This document shows, piece by piece, positions 36,536 through 47,676 of a stretch of DNA of 62,000 nt (positions are counted from its first letter, which is position 1; the number at the start of each line of letters is the position of its first letter). Source of the DNA: Zygnema cylindricum (Eukaryota > Streptophyta > Zygnematophyceae > Zygnematales > Zygnemataceae); NCBI GenBank assembly GCA_037447655.1, contig JBBHKE010000165.1, forward strand, positions 20,001-82,000, written 5' to 3'. Both the position numbers and the translations under genes were made by a program. A model generated the notes under the pieces. The model did not search any database. It was not told the DNA's origin and saw nothing but the letters and a program-made list of their open reading frames with translations.

Positions 36536-36905
36536 TCTGTAACAGATGTAACATGGAGGCGACCGCCAGTTCCGTAAACCTTTCACAGAGGTCCCCCAGG
36601 AGAGTGTAGAGGAGGGAGCTGGGGGGGGGAGGGAGGAGAGAGAGAGAGGGAGGGAGGGAAAGGGGACGACAGAGTGGAAAAAAAAGAATTGAGTACAACA
36701 GAAACAGAGGGAGTGGAAAGGAAGGGGTAAGGATTCATAGAGATCAACCAGGGGGGTGGAGAGAAGGAAGCTGAGGGGGAAGAGGAGAGAGAGGGAGAGA
36801 GAAAGAGAAGGAATAGATATGAATATAAGAAAATCTGTGGGAGGCGAAGGGAAGGGAAGGAGGGTGGCAGACAGGGAAGTTTATGTGACAGAAAGGAAGA
36901 GAAAT

Positions 36906-36958
<53 letters not shown>

Positions 36959-39900
36959 GAGAAGATGCATTCCAAATCTCATTTTTTTCATGGTGGGTAT
37001 TTTTACTTCCCTCCCTCCCTCCCTCCTGTCCCTCCTATTTGACTTTTTATTTATATTTTTGTCATCCAACAATGGAACAAACCAAAAAAAAAACAACAAC
37101 AACATATACAGAGAAAAGAAAAAAAAAAAAAAAAACTGAACAAAACAAAAACTGACAAAATAACAGAAAAAAACAAAGCAACGTAAAATATTAATGCAAA
37201 AACAAAAACAGGAATGAAAGCGAAAACAAAATCGAAAACGGAAAAAAAAAACAAAAGCAACAACAACAATAATAATAATAACAATATGAATAATGATAAT
37301 TATAACATGAAGAACAATAATAATATGAATAATAATAATAACAATATGAATAATAACAGTAATTATATGAATAACAATAATAATATGCACAATATTAATA
37401 ATAATAATAACACTAATAATAACAAAAATAATAATAATATGAATAATAAAAATATTTATAATAATAACAGTAAAAACAATATTAATAAAAAGAAAAAGAA
37501 AAAAAAACCTGGGCAGGAGTCCGAAGTTAAAGAGGTGGGAGAGGAGGAGAGTCAAATTTCGCAGCGCCAGACTGTCTCTCTCTCCGTACTGCTCCTGCAA
37601 AAAGACAACCACAAAAGGACAAAAAAAGATGTTAAAAACAAAAAAAAAAAAAAAAAAAAGTAAATAAATTGAACAAAGAAGGGAAAAAAGAAAATCCCCC
37701 TCAGATTTCAGGGTGCCAGACTGTCTTTCTTCCTCGTACTGCTGTAAAAGACAAAACCAGAAAAAAACAAAACATACTAAAGGACAAAACTAAAAAAAAG
37801 GCAAACAAATGTTTTCAAAAAAAAAAAAACAATCAAACAAAGAAACAACAACAACGACAACCCTCGCGCTCCCAATCTTTCCTCCACTGTCTCTCTCGCT
37901 TTCTCTTGCTCTCTCCTCTCTCCCCCCCTTCTCCTCTCTCTCCCTCCCCCTTCCGCCCCCTCTCCCTACAGTAAATAAAAAAACATATAGAAATATATGC
38001 ATATATACACATATATATGTTCACAGCATACAATATAGCATAACATAACATACTAAAACATAATATAATATGGTATAATATAAAATAACATAATATAATC
38101 TTAATCTAATCTAACATAACATCATACAATACGTTATAATATAATACAATACAATACAATATAATAAAATAAAATATAAAACGATATAATTTAATATGAA
38201 GGTAAAATAATATAATATCACGCAAAAAAAAGGACGTACCTCAAAGTTAATTGCTAAAGCTGAGACAAAATTTGCTCCGAAATCGATTCCGACCGAGGCG
38301 GCCATTCCCGCCACAAAAGACGAAAAAACAGCGGCATATCTTTGATGAGAGAAAACGAAAAATAAAATAAAAAAAATGAGTAGAACAAAAAAAAAAAAGT
38401 GTCCACGGAAGAAAACGAAGACACGGGGTGGCATATCAGTCCAGATTTGATGAACCCAAAAAAGGGGGGAAAAAGGAACGTTAAAAAGAAAAGTGGAGAG
38501 AAAGTAAGAGAGGAGAGAGGGTAAGGAAAATATATAAAAGTATTGTACACACCGCCCATTTCTATTAAAAACGGTAAAATATTAGCCTAAACACTTTATT
38601 AAGACCAACCACACTAAATATATACATTCGCATGTAAAGTATATGTGGGTGGTACCTCCCTATATCACATAAATGAGTATATATATATATATTCATTTAA
38701 CTCCAATACAGATGGACAATGTAGATGATGCAACCATTTATTGAATATATATGGTTATAACAATATATATTGTTATAACTAAATATATACAATAAATGGT
38801 TGCATCATCTACATTGCCCATCTGTATTGGAGTTAAGTGAATTTGTTGTTTTTAGCACTTTATTAGAATTAACTACACTAAATCATGTTTTAGAGTTAGT
38901 GAATTATTAGTGTTGACACCACATTAGACTGAACTACACTACAATATTTATAAGAGTTAGTAAATTGTTGGCAATATAATTTACTTAAACTAACTACACT
39001 AATATATGTTTAGCGACTTTGCTGATTATGGGCCACTCAAACAAATAGTGTTATTAACACTTATTTGGGATTTTGGGTCAAAATAACACTCACTCGAGTT
39101 AAACTAATAAAGCCTAATAGTGATGGGCAGTGTACTTTTTGATAGTTTTTACTTCACCGTACATAATAAAAATATCAAATTTCAAAACTATTGATAACCG
39201 ATAGGTACCATTATTGCCGATTATCTGCTTTGCAACCGATACGATATGAATCCCAAATGACTACAACAATAATAATAATAAAAAGTATAACAATAATAAT
39301 AATAATAATAAGTATAACAATAATAATAATAACAATAACAACTACAATAATGACAAGAACGACAACAATACTAACAATGATGATAACAACAACAACAATA
39401 ACTTTAACAAGAAAATAAATAACAATACCAATAATAATAATAAATAATAATTTTAATAGTAAGAATAATAATGATAATAACAATTTTAGTTATAATAATA
39501 ATGATAACAATAACAATAACAGTAACAGTAATAATAATAATAGCAATAATAATAATCATCATGATAATAATAATACTAATAACAGTAATAACAATAATTA
39601 TAACAATAAAAGAAGCTCACTGGTCGTTTCCTCTCGGCCCACTGACACACGCCCCCAAAATCTCCTCCGACACGATCTGACCGACAGCTGTCCTCCCACT
39701 CGTCTGGGAGAGAGGAGAGGGAGAGGGATAGAGGGAGGGAGAGGGGGAGAGGGAGAGAGGGAGAGAGGGAGGGGGAGGGAGAGGGGGAGCGATTGGGCGA
39801 GGGATCGGGACAGAGAGTGGGAGAACGAGAGCAGGGGGGCAAATCAGAATCATTAAAAAGTGCACAAAAGGACAAAAACAGAACCACTAGGAGGTAAAAA

Positions 39901-42900
39901 GGACAAAAACTAGAGTAGAACAAAGAACCAAACTGAGAGACGAAAAAAATATTAACAAAAAAAAACGAAAAAAAACAAAGAAAGACAACAACAAAAACAA
40001 AAAAGGACAAACAAACAAACAAAAGGAACAAAAGAGGGAGTCAGAGAAACCCGAAAATGAATAATAATAATAAATGATAAATAATAACAATAATAATAAT
40101 AACAAAAAAATAATAACAATAAAAACAATGATAACAAGAACAAAATAATAGTTACAATAATGAGAATAATAAAAATAACAATAATCATTAAAAATGACAA
40201 TGATAATACAATAACGAAAGTAACAAACAACAACAAAAAAGAAAAAAACAATGATGAAAAAAAAAAAAAAAACCTGAAAAATGAGCGCCACATCTCCCAT
40301 GATTCCCTCCACATTCGACTCCGAAAGACGATTTAAAAGCCCTTTTTACCCCAACACCAAAATATATATATATATATACATATATATTACAAAATTAAAA
40401 ATGAATAAGCTAAAAAAACGACTCAAGGAAAAGGACAAGTACAAGAACGAAAGAAAGTAAAGAAAAAGCAAAAGAAAGAAAGGGAAGGAAAAAGGAAAAG
40501 GAGAAGGGAAAACCGAAAGGAAAGGGAAAAAAGAAAAGAGAAAAGTCGACTTCAAGAAACAATTTAGAAGCCTTTTTTACCCCAAAACCAGAAAAATAAA
40601 TAAATAAAACAACAACAGTACCAACAAAAGAGACAAAGAAAAGGAAATCAGGAAAGGAAAATGGAAAAGAAAAAGGAAAAAGGAAAAGGAAAAAAATGGA
40701 AAGACAAAAAAAAAACAAAATAAAAAACATTCAATTTTTATAATCTCTTTATACTATTAAAAAAAAAAACAAGTCAATAGAAAATAAAACAACAAAATCG
40801 TACCAAAGAAAAAGAAACAGGGAAGGATAATGGAAAATAAAAGAAAAAATAGGAAAAGAAACAGGGAAAGAAAAGGAAAAAAGGAAAAAAAAAAGGAAAG
40901 GAAAGAAAGTTAATGAAAGAAAAAAAAAGCAAAAGTGAAAAAAAGGAAAAGAAAGAAAATGGAAAAAGAGAGAGAGACGGAGAAAATAGAGAGAGCAAGA
41001 GAGAGAGCGAGAGAGAGAGAGATTTCTGGTCTTCAAAATCAAAAGCCTTCTGGGAAAATAAAATGTCCGACCAAACCAACAAATTCCATTCTCTCCCTCT
41101 CCCTCCCTCTTCCTCTCCCTCTCACAACCTCTCTCCCTCTATATCTCCCTCTCCCACTCCTCTCCCGTCTCCTTCATCCAACTGTTTCCTGCTTCCCTCG
41201 CTTACCCTCACCCTTCCCTCCCCTTTCAATCTCCCTCCCCTCGCTCTACTCCCCTCTCTCCCTCCCCCCCTTCCCTCCCCCCTCTCTCCCTCACCTCTCT
41301 CCCCTTCCCTCCTCGCCCTCCCCTCTCTTTCCCTCCCCACTCGCTCCCTCCCCTCTCCCTTCCCTCTCTCCCCCTCCCTTATCTCTCCCTTCCCTTTCTC
41401 CTCCCGTCTCCCTTCCCCCTCTCTCCCTTCCCTCTCTCTCCCTTCCCTCGCTCTCCCTCCCCTCTCTCTCCCTCCCCTCTCTCCCTCCCCTCTCTCCCTC
41501 CCCTCTCTCCCCCTCCCCTCTCTCCCCCTCCCCTCTCTCCCCCCTCCCTCTTTCTATCCCTTCAAAATATCCCTGCTTACCTCCCAATTGGGTTCAGTTT
41601 TGGTTAAACAAAACGAAAAAAAAAAAACAGAAGAAAAAATATGAAAAAACAACAAAAAAAAACGGAGTTTATACCTCGGATTCTCCGTTCCACTCTCACC
41701 ATCTCCTCCGACTTTCCCTCTCCCTCCCCCCCTCTCAAATGGGGGGGGACATACTTTGATACCACAGATTTTCTCCCACTACTCTCTCTCTCTCCTCCTC
41801 CTCCTCTGTCTTTTTCTCCTCCAAATTCTTCTTGTCCCTCTTCCTCTCCTTCCTCCCCTTCTTCTTCTCCTTCCTCTTCCCCACCTTCATCTTCCTCCTC
41901 TCCCTCTTCCTCTCCTTCTTCACTCTCTCCCTCTCCCATCAAAAGGCCATCCAAACTATCTTCACTCCCCTCCTCTTCCTCCTCCTCCCTCCCCCTCCTC
42001 CTCCCCCTCCTCCTCCTCCTCCCCCACCTCCTCCCAGTCTTTCTCCTCCTCCTCCTCCCCCCCCCCCCCCCTCCTCCTCCTCCTCCTCCTCCTCCTCCTC
42101 CTCCTCCTCCCTTCCATCCTCCTCCCCCTCCTCTCCTTCCCTCTCCTCTCCCTCTCCCTCCCCAAAATCCATCAACCCTCCCAACAACATATCCAATTCG
42201 TCTCCCTCTCCCCCCAATTTCCCTTTTTTTAATTTTAATTTTTTTGCCAATTTCTTTTCCAACTCTAAATCTTGTTCCGCACTCAAATTTCCTTTTTTTT
42301 CCAATTCTAAAAGTTCTTCAAATTTTGTTAAATTCCTTTTCCTTTTTTTTTTACCCATATTGTACCCTTCTTTTTCGCCTCTCCTATTTCTCTCTCTCTT
42401 CTTTTCCTCCCCTCCCTCCTTTTTCTCTCCCTCTTTTCTCTCCTCCCCCTTCCCTCTCGTTACTTTTTCCATTTTATCGTAGTTCAAATTTTCCAAAATT
42501 TCCGACTTTATGTTCAATTTTCCATTTAAAATATTAATTTCTGCGTTTTTTTTCTCGTTTTTTTTTCTGCTACCAGTTTTTCTTGAAATGAGTTTTTCGT
42601 CTTTTTCCAAAAATTTATTTTTCGAAACATTTTTTTCCGAAATTTCCTTTTCTCCTTCCTCCAACCTTGGTTTTTTCCTCGACTGCCCGAAGTTAAAAAA
42701 AAAAAGAGAAAAAAAAGGGGCAGGAGAGAGGGAAGAAAATTAGAAAGCCTTGAAAAACACATAAACAAGAGAGAGAGAGGGAGAGAGCGAGAGAAAGAGC
42801 GAGAGAGGGGAGAGAGATGGGGGAGAAGGAGAGAGAGAGAGGGGGGGAGAGAGAGAGGGGAGAGAGAGGGGGGGAGAGAGAGAGAGAGAAAAGAGAGGAG

Positions 42901-43565
42901 AGAGAGAGAGAAAAAAGGGAAGGGGGAGAGAGAAAAGAGAGGAGAGAGAGAGAGAAAAAAGGGAAGGGGGAGAGAGAAGGGAGAGAGAGAGGGGGGAAAG
43001 AGAGAGAAAGAGAGACAAGAGAGAGGGGAGAGGGAGAGATAAAAGAGATAGGAGAGAGAGGAGAGAGAGAAGAGAGAGAGAAAGAGAAAGAGAAAGAGAG
43101 AGGGAAGAGAGAGAGAGAGGAAAGAGAGAGGGAGATGGAGAGGGAAAATGGGAGAGAGATAGAGGGAGAGAAACAGAGCTACATACGATGGTTCCAAATT
43201 GAAAAGGGAGAGGGAGGAGGATGTAGGTTTTAAAGAGGGGTTAGGGAAGAGAGAGATTGGCGGAGAGAGAAAGAAGAGGGAGAGAGGGAGATAGGGAGAG
43301 GGAAAGTAAAAGGGAAAGAGAGGCGGGGGGAAATGATGGGAGAGGGAGAGGAGAGGGGGAGAATAGGCGAGGGGGTTGAGGGAGAGAAGGGGGGAGAGAA
43401 ATAGGGGGAGAAGAGAAGGAAGGGAATGGAGGGGTTGGGGGGAGGGAGAGAAGGGAGGGAATGCAGGGTGGTGGGGGGAGAGGGAGAGACCTGGTTCAGT
43501 GACCACTGATGTCTTCTTTGGGCTTTTGCGTTTCGAGCTTCTTTTCGCGCCTCTTTGCGCCCCAT
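36536..43565 (-). CDS. NOM1/Sgd1-like nucleolar MIF4G protein, 3' half missing
   Basis: NOM1/Sgd1 proteins act in the nucleolus in small-subunit rRNA processing and carry MIF4G and MA3 domains. Exons: 43565-43491 (MGRKEARKEARNAKAQRRH), 42682-41675 (KFEELLELEKKGNLSAEQD, LEKKLAKKLKLKKGKL, then acidic/glycine repeats and SKYVPPHLR, VERRIRG), 40341-40274 (GLLNRLSESNVEGIMGDVAL), 39703-39621 (GQIVSEEILGACVSGPRGND), 38339-38240 (YAAVFSSFVAGMAASVGIDF), 37594-37509 (SLALRNLTLLLSHLFNFGLL), 36618-36536 (GDLCERFTELAVASMLHLLQ). All junctions from exon 2 on close in phase. The remaining MIF4G helices and the whole MA3 domain are absent. Exon 2 changes frame twice inside its GGA/GAG repeats (about 42070 and 41990), from sequence errors or real indels. 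The start ATG at 43565 could instead be internal, because CAG precedes GGGAAAATG. Confidence 0.8.
36623..36965. repeat. purine tract upstream of NOM1-like exon 7
   Basis: Plus-strand GGGAGA/GAGAGA units. In the transcript this is a CT tract several hundred bases long that ends a few bases before the exon 7 acceptor at 36618. Confidence 0.85.
37265..37490. repeat. AAT-rich trinucleotide tract
   Basis: AATAATAAT with interspersed AAC and ATG triplets, in the intron between NOM1-like exons 6 and 7. It gives a poly-Asn frame with no coding support. Confidence 0.9.
37701..37790 (-). repeat. decayed copy of the NOM1-like exon 6 start
   Basis: Resembles 37552-37630: the acceptor, then CAGTACGAGGAAGAAAGACA (exon: CAGTACGGAGAGAGAGACA), and the flanking AAAGGACAAAA sequence of the intron. 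The copy lies about 150 bases upstream in the transcript and keeps an AG acceptor, but its frame decays. Confidence 0.75.
38590..39010. repeat. degenerate tandem repeat interrupted by a palindrome
   Basis: Units of about 50-70 bases with a core like TTTATTAGAATTAACTACAC recur near 38593, 38857, 38923 and 38977. The 152-bp palindrome at 38691-38842 separates the first unit from the others. Confidence 0.65.
38691..38842. repeat. 152-bp near-perfect palindrome
   Basis: The left arm begins ATTCATTTAACTCCAATACA and the right arm ends with its complement TTGGAGTTAAGTGAAT. The arms match almost completely inward, including GATGATGCAACCATTTATTG, down to a self-complementary GTTATAACAA core. It could extrude as a cruciform, or be a fold-back transposon with almost no loop. 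Confidence 0.9.
39262..39608. repeat. AAT/AAC trinucleotide tract
   Basis: AATAATAAT with AAC, ATG and ACG variants, between NOM1-like exons 4 and 5 and ending a few bases from the exon 4 donor at 39621. Confidence 0.9.
39707..39840. repeat. purine tract forming the exon 4 acceptor's CT tract
   Basis: Plus-strand GGGAGA repeats; in the transcript they are a CT tract of about 130 bases ending in CTCTCCCAG, the acceptor of NOM1-like exon 4. Confidence 0.85.
40547..40592 (-). repeat. decayed copy of the NOM1-like exon 3 start
   Basis: On the minus strand it reads GGGGTAAAAAAGGCTTCTAA, against GGGGTAAAAAGGGCTTTTAA at the real exon 3 acceptor, and continues similarly for about 25 bases. It lies about 240 bases upstream in the transcript and no longer encodes the LLNRLSES motif. 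Confidence 0.7.
41090..41560. repeat. (CTCCCT)n pyrimidine tract in NOM1-like intron 2
   Basis: Pyrimidine-rich on the plus strand, so purine-rich in the transcript, opposite to the other tracts of this gene. It yields long Pro/Leu/Ser frames that are not genes. Confidence 0.95.
41960..42170. repeat. GGA/GAG codon repeats within NOM1-like exon 2
   Basis: Read on the minus strand the repeats encode acidic and glycine runs, as expected for this region of the family. They include a run of about 14 G, where the open frame changes. Confidence 0.85.
42768..43490. repeat. long purine tract in NOM1-like intron 1
   Basis: About 700 bases of GAGAGA/GGGAGA on the plus strand, starting directly at the exon 1 donor (GTCTCTCCCTC in the transcript). 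One interruption near 43180-43250 lacks the repeat. Confidence 0.92.
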
Positions 43566-43973
43566 TTTCCCCTGAGGGAAGATAACAATAAACAATAAAT
43601 AGTAATTAGAAAAATAGTTCAAATAATTGTGCTAAGGAGAGGGAGAGGGAGAGGGAGGGGGAGAGGGAGAGTGAGAAGGCGAGGGAGAGAGAGGAAGAGG
43701 AAGAAGGAGAGGAATATTACCTTATTTTCAGGCATCCTTATCTCCCTTTATTTTCGCCAGAAAGAGAGAGAGAGAGAGAGAGAGAGGTTTGGGCGCCAGT
43801 CGTTCCCTCGAACATTCGAAGGCCGTCAAATTCGGATCGTACATAGCCGTACACGTAGAAAATAACGTACGTTTTTTTTTTCTTGAATAGCGTACGGTAT
43901 CCTATTATTAAATACAGTATACCGTACGGTACTCAGTTAGCGTGAAACTGTGAAAGTGAAAGTGTGAAACCAG

Positions 43974-44734
43974 AGTTCAAAAGTAGGCGTTTTTATGGTA
44001 GGCCTTTGGTAGGCGCACAAAACTTTGCACTAAACTCGCGTAGAGTAATCATACTGTATGGGTGTGTGCTGTGGACACTACACCGCCAATCGCTATTAGA
44101 GTCAAGGATTAAATAGCGTCAAAAAACAATTAGCGTTATTGATTCTAATTTAGTACCTGAGACGTGGCAGATTATGGTCCACGTACTTAAATAGCGTTAT
44201 TAATTGCATTTCAGGTTTTTTTTTTTGAAAAAAGGGCACTGAATTGGCGTTATATACTCTAATAGCGATTGGCGGTGTATTGTACGAACGTACGAATCTG
44301 ACGTATCATCAAAGTACAGCGTACGCCGCCGAACGAAGTTTTTTAGCGAACTGACACGGCGTAGGATGACATTCCGCGGGAAAAAAAACCCGGAAAAAAA
44401 TAAAACTCGGACGTAAGTCCTATCGTAATTTGTGTTATGGGCTTTTCATGTGATCTTCTTAGATCGCTACTTTGATCAGCGACCGTCCGATCGTCTAAAT
44501 CTGACGGTTTAAATAAAACACACCTCAAAACTCACGGAAAAATAAAAATTTGTCCGAATGTTTTTCAAAATTTAGGCATGACGTTTAATTCTCTATCGAT
44601 CGATGTGCAACTCAACCCTGTTACTATTATTTTTCATTTTGCGACCAATACAATGTGGGTCTTAAGGCCATATTGTATGTTTTGCGTACAATAGGCATAT
44701 TGTATGGGCCTACTTTCACCTACTTTTGAACTAT
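43974..44734. mobile_element. AGTTCAAAAGTAGG repeat, copy 1, with nested MITE
   Basis: The left end AGTTCAAAAGTAGGCG and the right end CACCTACTTTTGAACTAT are inverted. The interior shares GTGTTATGGGCTTTTCATG, GATCAGCGACCGTCCGATC and CATATTGTATGTTTTGC with copy 2. It contains the MITE at 44079-44279. Confidence 0.75.
44079..44279. mobile_element. MITE, 201 bp, TACACCGCC variant
   Basis: The left end TACACCGCCAATCGCTATTA and right end TAATAGCGATTGGCGGTGTA are perfect inverted repeats of at least 24 bp, bordered by TA. A variant of the TACACCGTG family, it sits inside the larger repeat that the second genomic copy has without it. Confidence 0.9.
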
Positions 44735-46007
44735 GTGTGAAACCTTGGGCACTTTTACTTTTGTTGTTCAAATCGGATCGTACGAAAGAAACGAAAGCGC
44801 GTAGTTTTTTAGTACAGTTTCCGTTCAGTTTTCCTTACAAAATGTACTAAGCCAATCTTAACGAAAATTTTCAAAACTCACGAATAATACCTAGTAAATG
44901 GCAAAATGAAAAATAAGTACGAATTGAACAAATACCTTTATTTATAAAGGTCCATTATTGTGAATTATTTATTTTGTTTTGATTTGTTTTGTTTTTACTT
45001 TTTAGTAACTGTTGTTGTATTCTTGAAGGGTACGTCCCCATATATTAAAGTATCGACTTTATTCTGTCGTTTTCACCCAAAACGCAGTTCCGTACGATAT
45101 AAACTTTAGCCGTACAAAAAAATCAATTCTTGAAAAGTACAGCAAACGTCAAGTTGATACTTTGAATGTACTTCATGTTTGTCGTCATGTTAACGAAATT
45201 TTGCGTTTTCTTTTTTTCGACCCCCGGACAAGAGAATCCAGCCCGTCATAAAACTTCATCAAAAATCACCTCGCGAGGTGATTTCAGGGAAAGTACCGCC
45301 CTAACAACGAATGAAAAACGGTCCACGCTCGCGCCACACGAGTGGTAAATTTTAGGACGAGGGAGAGCACTCGTTATTTTTCTCCCTGCCCGTCACTTGC
45401 ATGTACGGAAAAGACGAGCATGTACGGAAAAAAACCTGCAGGGGTCTCGGACCTCCACTTTCACTCATGGGTCCTTTGCATAATTTTGCGTCGTCGTCGC
45501 CTCTCCCCTCTCCCTCTCACACTATCGCTGTTATCTCTCACTTTTTAGAATGAGGCACAACGATACTGGTATTAAATGAAAGATATTTAAAAAATAATTT
45601 TTTTGACTAACTTTTATGCATATTTTTATGGCAAGTCGAGTGAGAAAAGATGAAAAAACGAAATCGAATAGCCATGGTAGAAAGTTCTTGAATTTTATGA
45701 CATCGACGTTGTCACAAGTGAGCATGGCGTCACAATGTCACAAAACCCTAAACATTTGCCATGTCACAAAATTAGAAAAATCTAGACGTCTACAACCGTC
45801 CCTGTTTTTGTTGGCGTCACCGATTGTCAGAAGTTTCGTAGTCGTCTTCAACCGTCACAAGTTGTACCTACGTCTACAACCGTCACATTTCAAAGTTCCG
45901 ATTTCATTTTCGCACATAGGGACGCTTTTCAAAGTAGTACGGAACACTTCACTACAGTCAAAAAAACTTTTTCAAAGTATCGCTTACATGGGGACGTACC
46001 CTAAATC

Positions 46008-46280
46008 ATAGTTCAAAATAGGCGTTTTTATGATAGGCCTTTGGTCGGCGCCTTTATCGTAAGTTGTGTTATGGGCTTTTCATGCGATCTTCTTACATCG
46101 CTACTTTGATCAGCGACCGTCCGATCGTCTGAATATGACGGTGTAAACAAAACTTTTTGGTCCGAATGTTTTAATTGGTCCGAATAGGTCCGAATACAAT
46201 ATGGGTCTTAAGGTCATATTGTATGTTTTGCATACAATAGGCATATTGTATGGGCCTACTTTCACCTACTTTTGAACTAT
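46008..46280. mobile_element. AGTTCAAAAGTAGG repeat, copy 2, 273 bp
   Basis: Starts ATAGTTCAAAATAGGCG and ends CTACTTTTGAACTAT. It matches copy 1 over the shared blocks but lacks the MITE and the extra central DNA, so it shows the empty state. Confidence 0.8.
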
Positions 46281-46404
46281 CTTTAAATTTTTTCCTTTTT
46301 TTCACCCTTTGTACTTTGATGTTTTTTCCTTCTCACTTCCTGTAATCAAGTTTTATTTGTGAAAGTAAAGGAGATCCCTTCGTTAAGCTTGTCTTATGTA
46401 ACAA

Positions 46405-46624
46405 GTGAACGTGGATCGCTAATAGTGTAGATGTTTTTTTTTCCGCTTAAAACATTCTTTCTACGTGCACACAATCTGATCGACGATCTGACGGTTACGA
46501 TTGATGGTATGATTCCAAGCTTTTCGATTGGCGGTATCCAATCAAAATTTGGACATGTGCACGGAAAATAATTTTTTAACTTTTCCGGCTGACGAAAGGA
46601 TCATCGCAAGCCATTATTCACGTC
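46405..46624. mobile_element. MITE, TACACCGTG family, decayed
   Basis: The left end is GTGGATCGCTAATAGTGTAG. The inner arms have TACGTGCACACAATCTGATC and GACATGTGCACGGAAAA, with a central CGATTGGCGG motif. The terminal repeats are eroded. Confidence 0.6.
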
Positions 46625-46849
46625 CTTTTTTTGTTCGAAATGATCGTGACCGTCCGATTTATGGAGCTAATGAATAATTTGCGGATTTCCGAAACGGTAC
46701 TTACACCCTGTAGCACTGTTAGTGTAAACAAATTATTAGAGAAAAGGAAAAAAATAGTGTTAACAACTCTATTTTGGGATCATGGGCTTTACACCACCAC
46801 TTTACGCCAACTAAAAATAACGCTAAATGATACACATAACACTAATTTG

Positions 46850-47513
46850 TAGTGTTGTGTATTGGTTAAAAAATTATCGCGATAACTTCGATATCGATAG
46901 TTATCTGTTATCAAACGGTCAGAGGTCCCGTTATACCGGTCAAAACCAACAAATTCCATATCGGCGATATAGTATGCATAGAATAGTACTATATAACATA
47001 CTGTATTATATTATTTACTTTATATAGCGTGGTATGCAGTATAATGTATCTGTTCCATATCTGTTTAACTAAAATCTATTACGGACAACGCAGCACAGGA
47101 ACGTCAATAAATTAAAAACAACACTATATAAAACTATCATATTGAAACGAACAAATTAAATTACATTGTAAAATTTTAAATCAAACTTTCTCGAAAAACA
47201 TATGTACAGACGAACAGATCAAACGAGCACATCTGTCAGACTGCCGCCATTTACTGCAACCTACTGCCACCATCTTTTGACGATTCAGGAGCACTTAATT
47301 GAGGAAACATTAGTTTTTTATAAAATAATAAAATATATATAAATATTTATTCATTGCGATTTTTACCGAAATCGGGGGGAAGGGGGTCCGCGGCGCGTCC
47401 GAGGAATAACACGTACAGTTGAGTGTACTAGCCGTACATTTATCTGTACGGTCAATACAGATATTGCCGATAGTTATCGATATCGGTGCTATCGCCGATA
47501 ATAACCGATATAT

Positions 47514-47564
<51 letters not shown>

Positions 47565-47676
47565 TATTATCGGCGATAGCACCGATAACGATATATCGTA
47601 CCAATATATCGATTATCAGCTATCGGAAAAAGGCCCATATCGGTTATCGACAAATCCTTACCGATACACAACACTA
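46850..47676. mobile_element. hAT-like non-autonomous element, 827 bp
   Basis: The termini TAGTGTTGTGTATTGGT and ACCGATACACAACACTA are inverted. The element is bordered on both sides by CTAATTTG (46842-46849 and 47677-47684), an exact 8-bp target duplication as hAT transposases make. The interior has repeated CGATA/TATCG motifs and a hairpin at 47481-47587. There is no transposase frame. Confidence 0.92.
47481..47587. repeat. hairpin with (TA)n loop inside the hAT-like element
   Basis: TATCGGTGCTATCGCCGATA and the following ATAACCGATA are mirrored exactly on the far side of a (TA)n run of about 45 bases. Confidence 0.9.

Noticed and set aside
36189-36975. Long Leu/Pro/Ser-rich and Arg/Glu/Gly-rich frames over purine tracts here and at 163-483, 19277-19900, 40935-42537 and 42526-43506
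   Set aside because: They are translations of (GGGAGA)n or (CTCCCT)n repeats on either strand, with no splice logic or family similarity, except where NOM1-like exon 2 truly overlaps one.
37214-37663. 149-codon poly-asparagine frame
   Set aside because: It is a translation of an AAT/AAC simple repeat lying inside a NOM1-like intron on the opposite strand.
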